64,000 bases of DNA from JBBPZA01 sp963797015. Its GTDB lineage: Bacteria > Actinomycetota > Thermoleophilia > Solirubrobacterales > Solirubrobacteraceae. The translations under genes were made by a program, and so were the position numbers. The notes below the pieces were generated by a model that ran no database searches, was not told where the DNA came from, and saw only the letters and a program-made list of their open reading frames with translations. The stretch lies in assembly GCA_963797015.1 (NCBI GenBank), contig CAWCNV010000012.1, forward strand, positions 62,001 through 126,000, given 5' to 3'. Shown one piece after another: positions 58,995 to 64,000 of the stretch (its first letter is position 1; every line of letters begins with the position of its first letter).

Positions 58995-61103
58995 TCAGGG
59001 CCCGGTCCAGTCCCCGATGTGGCACGGCCCGCCGTCGCAGCCGGGCTGAAGCGCGCCGTCCGGTCGCAGGAACGCGGCCACCAGGCGGCGGATCTCGGCC
59101 GTGCCTCCGCCAAGGCCGTGGGGGTCGACGCCCACGCGGTTGGGTTGGTTCTCGATCGGCGGCGGCGGCGTGCCGACCATCCCGCCACCGGCGCCGGGGC
59201 GCAGCGGACCGGAGTCCATGACCAGCAGCGCGCTTCCGTCGAACGGCAGGTTCCGGATGCGGGGGATGCCCCAGAACGGCCGCGTCCAGGGACCCTTGCG
59301 GCCCGGGTCGAGTGCCGGCCGGCGCAGGCGCGCTCCGATCGTCCGGGCTTCGACCGCGGTGGCCACGTTTGAGACCTGGTGGTCGCCGAACGCCTCGAGC
59401 ATCAGGACCTTGTGGGGCGGGGTGTTCGGGTAGGGGTCGCGCGTAATGTGCTGGGCATAGCCGTCGCCCTCGCCGCGGTCCCACAGCAGCTGGATCAGCG
59501 CTAGTTGCAGGGGGCGCTCGACGCCGCGTGCGTAGTTGGCGTAGACGACCTGCGCGAACGGGTCGTAGTCCACCGACCGGTCCAGCAGCGTCGAGTAGTT
59601 GATCCCCGGCACGCCCAGCGCGGAGCGCGTGAAGTCGGGCGCGATCGCGGTCAGCGCGCCGCCGATGATCCCGCCCTGGCTGTTGCCGTTGAACGCGATC
59701 CTGCGCCCGGCGACGATCCGGCGTCCGCCGGGCTGGAAGGCCGGGTCGGCCCCGAAGCCGTCGCGGTGGGCCATGGCGCGCGCGAGGAACAGGAAGTTCA
59801 GCATCCCCTGCTGCAGGCGGTCGGCGAGCAGCGGGAAGTTGCTCAGGTCGGGGAGGATGCGGCCGAGGAGCGTCGGGACGTCCCCTTCCGACATCCCGAT
59901 CCAGTCGGTGGCGCAGAACAGCAGCCCGTAGTCCTGGGCCGCCTGCTCATTGACGCTGTTGAGCACCTCGTCGCGGCTGCCGAGCAGGCCGTGGCCGTAG
60001 AGCACGGGCTGCAGGCGGCCGCTGATCCGGCGCGGGATCTGGCACACGAAGGGCGCCTTGGCCACGTTGCCAAGCGTGCGCGTCGGCAGGCCCGCCGAGT
60101 CGAAGCGCATGCGCGATCCGGGCGGGCACCCCGGCTGGTCGAGGAAGCAGGGCACGTCGACATCGCCGCGCACGCGCCGCTGCACGAGCGGGTTCTGCGC
60201 GGGCGTGAAGTCCTCCACCGAAGTGACGCGGAAGGTCGGCGCGCGGCCCCTGATGCGCCCGTCGGCCAGGTTGCGATCGCCCAGGCCGAGGAACGCGCGG
60301 TTGCGCATCGAGAGCATCGGCCCGGCCAGGCTGCGCGCGCTCGCGACGGTGAAGTCCCAGGCCAGATACAGGTTCGCGCGCGCGATGCCGGCGCGTTTGA
60401 GCGCCCGGAAGATCCGCTCCATCTGCGGCCGGCGGGCGTTCACCGCCGGATCGCTCGAGGGCAGGCGGTCGCGGAAGGCGCGGAACGCGGCGCCGGCCGG
60501 GATCGGCGCGCCGGCATCGGTCTTCAGGCCGCGCAGGGCGACGATGTAGCGCCGGCCCTCGCGGAAGTTGACCGCGGGGCGGATCAGCAGGTCGGCGACG
60601 TTCGGCGACGAGGCCTGGGTGTCGAGCTCGGACGTGACGGGCCAGCGCCTGCCGGTCTTGGCGTCGATGACCACGATCGGCTGGTTCGCTGCGCGGTAGC
60701 GGCCCGGATCGGTCACCCGCGCAGCGCCGGACAGGTCGAGCCCGGCGTTTGTGTTCAGTCCGGGCACGCGCGTGATGATCACGCTGCCGGGACTGAACCC
60801 GTCCGAGCGGTTGAAGTCGGTGACCGCCATAGGCTTGCCGCCGAGCGTCGCCGGCGTGGAGCCGGCCTTGAGATCGAGCCGCCGGCCGGTGTCCGTGGAC
60901 GAGTCGGCGCGCGTGAAGTAGTCGTTGGGCCAGGGCAACAGGCACGCGGCCCCGTCGAGCGGATCGCAGCCACGCGAATCGGCCGCCCCGGCCGGCGCGG
61001 CCAGGGCGAGCAGCGCGCCGACCACCACGACGACGAGCAACCCTCTCCTCACCCGCGACACACTACTCCGACCGACGCCCCCGGTGCGGCGGTCGCGATC
61101 CAC
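58995..61103 (-). CDS. Secreted alpha/beta hydrolase, lipase-like
   Basis: 702 aa from GTG 61103; GTG 61061 or 61052, nearer the signal peptide (VRRGLLVVVVVGALLALAAPAGA), are equal candidates. The mature protein opens with DPLDGAACLLPWPNDYFTR, a block seen in secreted actinobacterial proteins. QPVLYGHGLLGSRDEV and RIAFNGNSQGGIIGGALTA hold the oxyanion region and the nucleophile Ser of GNSQGG. MLEAFGDHQVSNVATAVEAR supplies a Asp/His near the C-terminus. Several Cys pairs suit export. The substrate is unknown; lipids or polyesters are possible. It converges on rnd and is divergent from metH. Confidence 0.82.
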   Translation of the reverse strand: MDRDRRTGGVGRSSVSRVRRGLLVVVVVGALLALAAPAGAADSRGCDPLDGAACLLPWPNDYFTRADSSTDTGRRLDLKAGSTPATLGGKPMAVTDFNRSDGFSPGSVIITRVPGLNTNAGLDLSGAARVTDPGRYRAANQPIVVIDAKTGRRWPVTSELDTQASSPNVADLLIRPAVNFREGRRYIVALRGLKTDAGAPIPAGAAFRAFRDRLPSSDPAVNARRPQMERIFRALKRAGIARANLYLAWDFTVASARSLAGPMLSMRNRAFLGLGDRNLADGRIRGRAPTFRVTSVEDFTPAQNPLVQRRVRGDVDVPCFLDQPGCPPGSRMRFDSAGLPTRTLGNVAKAPFVCQIPRRISGRLQPVLYGHGLLGSRDEVLNSVNEQAAQDYGLLFCATDWIGMSEGDVPTLLGRILPDLSNFPLLADRLQQGMLNFLFLARAMAHRDGFGADPAFQPGGRRIVAGRRIAFNGNSQGGIIGGALTAIAPDFTRSALGVPGINYSTLLDRSVDYDPFAQVVYANYARGVERPLQLALIQLLWDRGEGDGYAQHITRDPYPNTPPHKVLMLEAFGDHQVSNVATAVEARTIGARLRRPALDPGRKGPWTRPFWGIPRIRNLPFDGSALLVMDSGPLRPGAGGGMVGTPPPPIENQPNRVGVDPHGLGGGTAEIRRLVAAFLRPDGALQPGCDGGPCHIGDWTGP

Positions 61104-61218
61104 GCGCGCGGCTCACACCGCTCCGACCCGACGCCCGTAGCGCGCCGCGCGGACCGCCGGCTCCTTCCCCTCGTCGATGCCGTTCGCGAGCGGTGTGGTC
61201 CGGTCCGGAAGTGCCTCT

Positions 61219-61250
61219 CCCAACCTTGCCACGCTCGTGTCAAGGTTGGG
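61219..61250. promoter_or_regulatory. 10-bp perfect stem-loop upstream of metH
   Basis: CCCAACCTTG (61219-61228) and CAAGGTTGGG (61241-61250) are exact inverse repeats around a 12-nt loop, 24 bp before the metH ATG, in the divergent gap. No U-run follows, so it is not an ordinary terminator. It could be an operator palindrome or a leader hairpin. I saw no cobalamin or SAM riboswitch consensus. Confidence 0.5.
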
Positions 61251-61274
61251 CGGATCGCTGCTAGCATCGCGCCC

Positions 61275-64000
61275 ATGGCCGAGCGTGACTTCCTGCGAGC
61301 AGTTCAAGAGCGGGTCGTCGTCTTCGACGGTGGGATGGGGGCGACGCTCGAGCAGTTCGACCTCACGAGCGAGGACTACGGCGGCCTGCAGGGCAAGTGC
61401 CACGAGGCGCTGGTCCTGAACCGGCCCGACGTGATCCAGGGCGTCCACGAGTCGATGGTCGATGCGGGAGCGATCGTCGTCGAGACGGACACGTTCCAGG
61501 CCTCGCGCATCAAGCTCGACGAGTGGGGGCTGGGCGAGCACACGCCCGAGATCAACCGCCGCGCCGCCGAGATCGCGCGCAAGGCGGTCGGCGAAGAGCG
61601 CTTCGTGGCCGGCTCGATCGGCCCGACCGGCCACCTGCCGGCCTCCGACGATCCGACTCTGGGGAAGATCACCTTCCGCGAGCTCGTCGAGGTCTTCACC
61701 GAGCAGGCCACGGGCCTGGTCGAGGGCGGCGCCGACCTGCTGATCATCGAGACCGCGCAGGACATCCTCGAGGTCAAGGCGGCGATCTTCGGCGCCCGCG
61801 AGGCGTTCAAGGCGACCGGCCGCACGCTTCCGATCCAGACCTCCGTCTCGCTGCTGCCCCAGGGCGGCAAGATGCTGCTGGGCACGGACATCCAGGCCGT
61901 GCTCACCACGCTCTCGGCGCTCGACGTACAGGTGATCGGGCTCAACTGCTCGACGGGCCCCGAGGACATGCGCGACGCGATCCGCTACCTGGGCGAGCAC
62001 TCGCCGCTGCCCGTCCACTGCATCCCCAACGCCGGGATCCCGCACCAGGGCCCGGAGGGCGAGACGATCTTCCCCGAGCAGCCCGAGCCGTTGGCGGAGA
62101 CGCTGAAGGAGTTCGTCGAGCGCTTCGCCGTCTCGATCGTCGGCGGCTGCTGCGGAACCACGCCCGACCACATCCGCGCGATCGTCGACCGCGTCGGCGG
62201 ACGCGAGACAGCCGAGCGACCGGCGCCGAGCCCCGTCCAGCTCTCCTCGATGATGACCGCGACGCCGCTCGTGCAGGAGCCGCGGCCGACGCTCGTGGGC
62301 GAGCGCGTCAACTCGCAGGGCTCGCGCAAGGCGAAGGAGCTGCTGCTGGCCGACGACTACGACGGCCTCGTGCAGGTGGCCGAGGACCAGGTCACCGGCG
62401 GCGCCCACGTGCTCGACGTGTGCGTGGCGCTGACCGAGCGCCAGGACGAGGACGAGCAGATGCGCCAGGTCGTGAAGCGCATCTCGCTGACCCAGCCCGC
62501 GCCGATCCAGGTCGACTCGACAGAACCAGATGTGATCGAGAAGGCGCTCGAGCAGATCCCCGGTCGCGCGGTGGTCAACTCCATCAACCTCGAGGCCGGC
62601 CGCGACAAGGCCGACCGCGTCGTGCCGCTGGCCAAGGCGCACGGCGCCGCCCTGATCGCGCTGACCATCGACGAGGTCGGGATGGCCAAGACCGCCGACC
62701 GCAAGGTCGAGATCGCCCAGCGCATCACGGAGCTCGCGTGCGACGAGCACGGCTTGGAGCGCGAGGCGCTGATCTTCGACGTGCTCACCTTCACGCTCGC
62801 CACGGGCGACGACGAGTGGAAGCCGAGCGCGGTCGAGACGATCGAGGGCATCCGGCGCCTGAAGGCCGAGATCCCGGGAGTCAAGACCTCGCTGGGCGTG
62901 TCCAACGTGTCCTTCGGCGTCTCACCCGGGGCGCGCGCGGTGCTCAACTCGGTCTTCCTGCACCACGCGGTCGAGGCCGGGCTCGACCTCGCGATGGTCA
63001 ACCCCAACCACATCACGCCCTACGCGGAGATCCCCGAGAACGAGCGCGAGCTCGCCGACGACCTGGTCTTCAACCGCCGCGAGGACGCGCTCGAGCAATT
63101 CATCGGCCACTTCGAGTCCAAGGGCGAGGAGGAGGAGGACGCGGGCGCCGACCCCACCGAGGGCATGGAGCCCGAGGAGGCGCTGCACTGGCACATCCTG
63201 CGCCGCAAGAAGGACGGCGTCGAGGAGTGGATCGACCGCTCGGTCGAGAAGATCGGCGCCGTCCCCACGCTGAACAACGTGCTGCTGCCGGCCATGAAGG
63301 AGGTCGGCGACAAGTTCGGCGCCGGCGAGCTGATCCTGCCCTTCGTGCTGCAGTCGGCCGAGGTCATGAAGCGAGCCGTCGCGCAGCTCGAGAACTACCT
63401 CGACCGCATCGAGGGCCACACCAAGGGCAAGGTCGTGATCGCCACCGTGTTCGGCGACGTGCACGACATCGGCAAGTCGCTGGTCAACACGATCCTCACC
63501 AACAACGGCTACACGGTCATCGACCTGGGCAAGCAGGTCCCGGTCGACACGATCATCAACGCCGCGGTCGAGAACGAGGCCGACGCGATCGGGCTCAGCG
63601 CGCTGCTGGTCTCCACCTCCAAGCAGATGCCGCTGTGCGTGCAGGAGCTGCACCAGCGCGGGCTCGAGTTCCCGGTGCTGGTCGGCGGCGCGGCGATCAA
63701 CCGCGACTTCGGCCGGCGCATGCTCTACCCGGGCGGCAAGGAGTCGGACGACACCTACGAGCCCGGCGTCTTCTACTGCAAGGACGCCTTCCAGGGGCTC
63801 GACACGATGGACCAGCTCGTGGAGCCCGAGGCGCGCTCGGCGCTCGTCGAGCGTGCGCGCGAGGAGGCGCGGACGCTGCGCGAGAAGCCGGTCGTGGTCG
63901 ACGACGCCCCGCCGGTGACCGACAGCTCCGTGCGCTCCACGGCCCGCACCGACGTCCCGATCCCCGAGCCGCCGTTCTGGGGAGCACGGGAGATCGACGT
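61275..64000 (+). CDS. metH: Cobalamin-dependent methionine synthase (3' end cut by window edge)
   Basis: 908 residues are visible. Residues 1-310 are the homocysteine S-methyltransferase domain (VFDGGMGATLEQFD; zinc Cys in GLNCSTGPED and GGCCGTTPDH). Residues about 335-600 are the methyltetrahydrofolate pterin domain (VGERVNSQGSRKAKEL, LDVCVALTERQDEDEQM). The cobalamin region follows (cap from about 655, then VFGDVHDIGKSLVNTIL with the cobalt-ligand His, and GLSALLVSTSKQM). The AdoMet reactivation domain should lie beyond the edge. It transfers a methyl group from methyl-H4folate to homocysteine. The sequence between pterin and cap domains has an acidic stretch (ESKGEEEEDAGADPTEGME). The start is supported by the common MAERDFL-type N-terminus; the leader holds a stem-loop. 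Confidence 0.96.
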   Translation, partial: MAERDFLRAVQERVVVFDGGMGATLEQFDLTSEDYGGLQGKCHEALVLNRPDVIQGVHESMVDAGAIVVETDTFQASRIKLDEWGLGEHTPEINRRAAEIARKAVGEERFVAGSIGPTGHLPASDDPTLGKITFRELVEVFTEQATGLVEGGADLLIIETAQDILEVKAAIFGAREAFKATGRTLPIQTSVSLLPQGGKMLLGTDIQAVLTTLSALDVQVIGLNCSTGPEDMRDAIRYLGEHSPLPVHCIPNAGIPHQGPEGETIFPEQPEPLAETLKEFVERFAVSIVGGCCGTTPDHIRAIVDRVGGRETAERPAPSPVQLSSMMTATPLVQEPRPTLVGERVNSQGSRKAKELLLADDYDGLVQVAEDQVTGGAHVLDVCVALTERQDEDEQMRQVVKRISLTQPAPIQVDSTEPDVIEKALEQIPGRAVVNSINLEAGRDKADRVVPLAKAHGAALIALTIDEVGMAKTADRKVEIAQRITELACDEHGLEREALIFDVLTFTLATGDDEWKPSAVETIEGIRRLKAEIPGVKTSLGVSNVSFGVSPGARAVLNSVFLHHAVEAGLDLAMVNPNHITPYAEIPENERELADDLVFNRREDALEQFIGHFESKGEEEEDAGADPTEGMEPEEALHWHILRRKKDGVEEWIDRSVEKIGAVPTLNNVLLPAMKEVGDKFGAGELILPFVLQSAEVMKRAVAQLENYLDRIEGHTKGKVVIATVFGDVHDIGKSLVNTILTNNGYTVIDLGKQVPVDTIINAAVENEADAIGLSALLVSTSKQMPLCVQELHQRGLEFPVLVGGAAINRDFGRRMLYPGGKESDDTYEPGVFYCKDAFQGLDTMDQLVEPEARSALVERAREEARTLREKPVVVDDAPPVTDSSVRSTARTDVPIPEPPFWGAREID

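Noticed and set aside
61104..61274. Cobalamin or SAM riboswitch before metH
   Set aside because: The gap is about 170 bp shared with a divergent promoter, and I see no B12 box or SAM consensus; only one hairpin.

Overview
The window is about 64 kb of very GC-rich, gene-dense bacterial DNA. Coding runs on both strands, with many 4-base ATGA/GTGA overlaps and few gaps over 150 bp. The gene content suggests a Gram-positive, heterotrophic actinobacterium, most likely class Thermoleophilia (Solirubrobacterales-like). Supporting genes are a HemQ-type coproheme decarboxylase, an EthA/EthR-type pair, a PimA-like glycosyltransferase fused to a flippase-like domain, many fatty-acyl-CoA enzymes, and secreted proteins without outer-membrane machinery. 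This placement is inferred from gene content only. I saw no rRNA, tRNA, CRISPR array, insertion sequence or prophage.

Region by region. 1-3060 (minus strand): a probable two-gene unit behind a good sigma-70-type promoter. It encodes two secreted low-complexity proteins: a heptad/11-mer 'QTT' protein with a C-terminal membrane segment, and a Gly/Asn-rich modular protein with a collagen-like linker that runs off the left edge. 3.2-10.2 kb: lipid and acyl-CoA genes (a ferredoxin-reductase remnant, an acyltransferase, an SRPBCC-acyl-CoA synthetase fusion, two enoyl-CoA hydratases, an SDR, a methyltransferase, a stand-alone biotinyl carrier). 10.2-22.1 kb: a glycosyltransferase, secreted GH3 and GH84 glycosidases, glycerol kinase, PlsC-like acyltransferase, an AHL-lactonase-like hydrolase, a TetR/CDF efflux pair and an ATP-grasp protein. 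22.1-29.8 kb: acyl-CoA metabolism under what looks like a shared palindromic operator. The set is acyl-CoA dehydrogenase on one side and carboxyltransferase, BKACE, CoA-transferase and MerR on the other, with a small lipoprotein gene between the two operator copies.

29.8-45.4 kb: an ABC exporter, a DUF2804 protein, a nitrilase-TetR operon with its own operator, a run of small membrane proteins (including a 45-aa gene), DegV, an epimerase, an M14 carboxypeptidase coupled to mtnA, the divergent EthA/EthR-like pair, and an S55/SpoIVB-like secreted peptidase. 45.4-52.2 kb: Fe-S and redox genes (CGFS glutaredoxin, BolA, IscA/ErpA-like, FprA-like reductase), a frameshifted aldo/keto reductase, a flippase-like membrane protein, AlkA-like glycosylase and HemQ. 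52.2-64 kb: a doubly frameshifted phosphatase-like membrane protein, the glycosyltransferase-flippase fusion, an HSL-type esterase, RNase D, a secreted hydrolase, and a cobalamin-dependent methionine synthase that runs off the right edge.

The main themes are fatty-acyl/CoA metabolism with local regulators, envelope lipid and glycoconjugate synthesis, and secreted surface proteins. Three single-base frameshifts lie within 5 kb (49.09, about 52.77 and 53.77 kb). They may be real decay or assembly errors and should be checked first.
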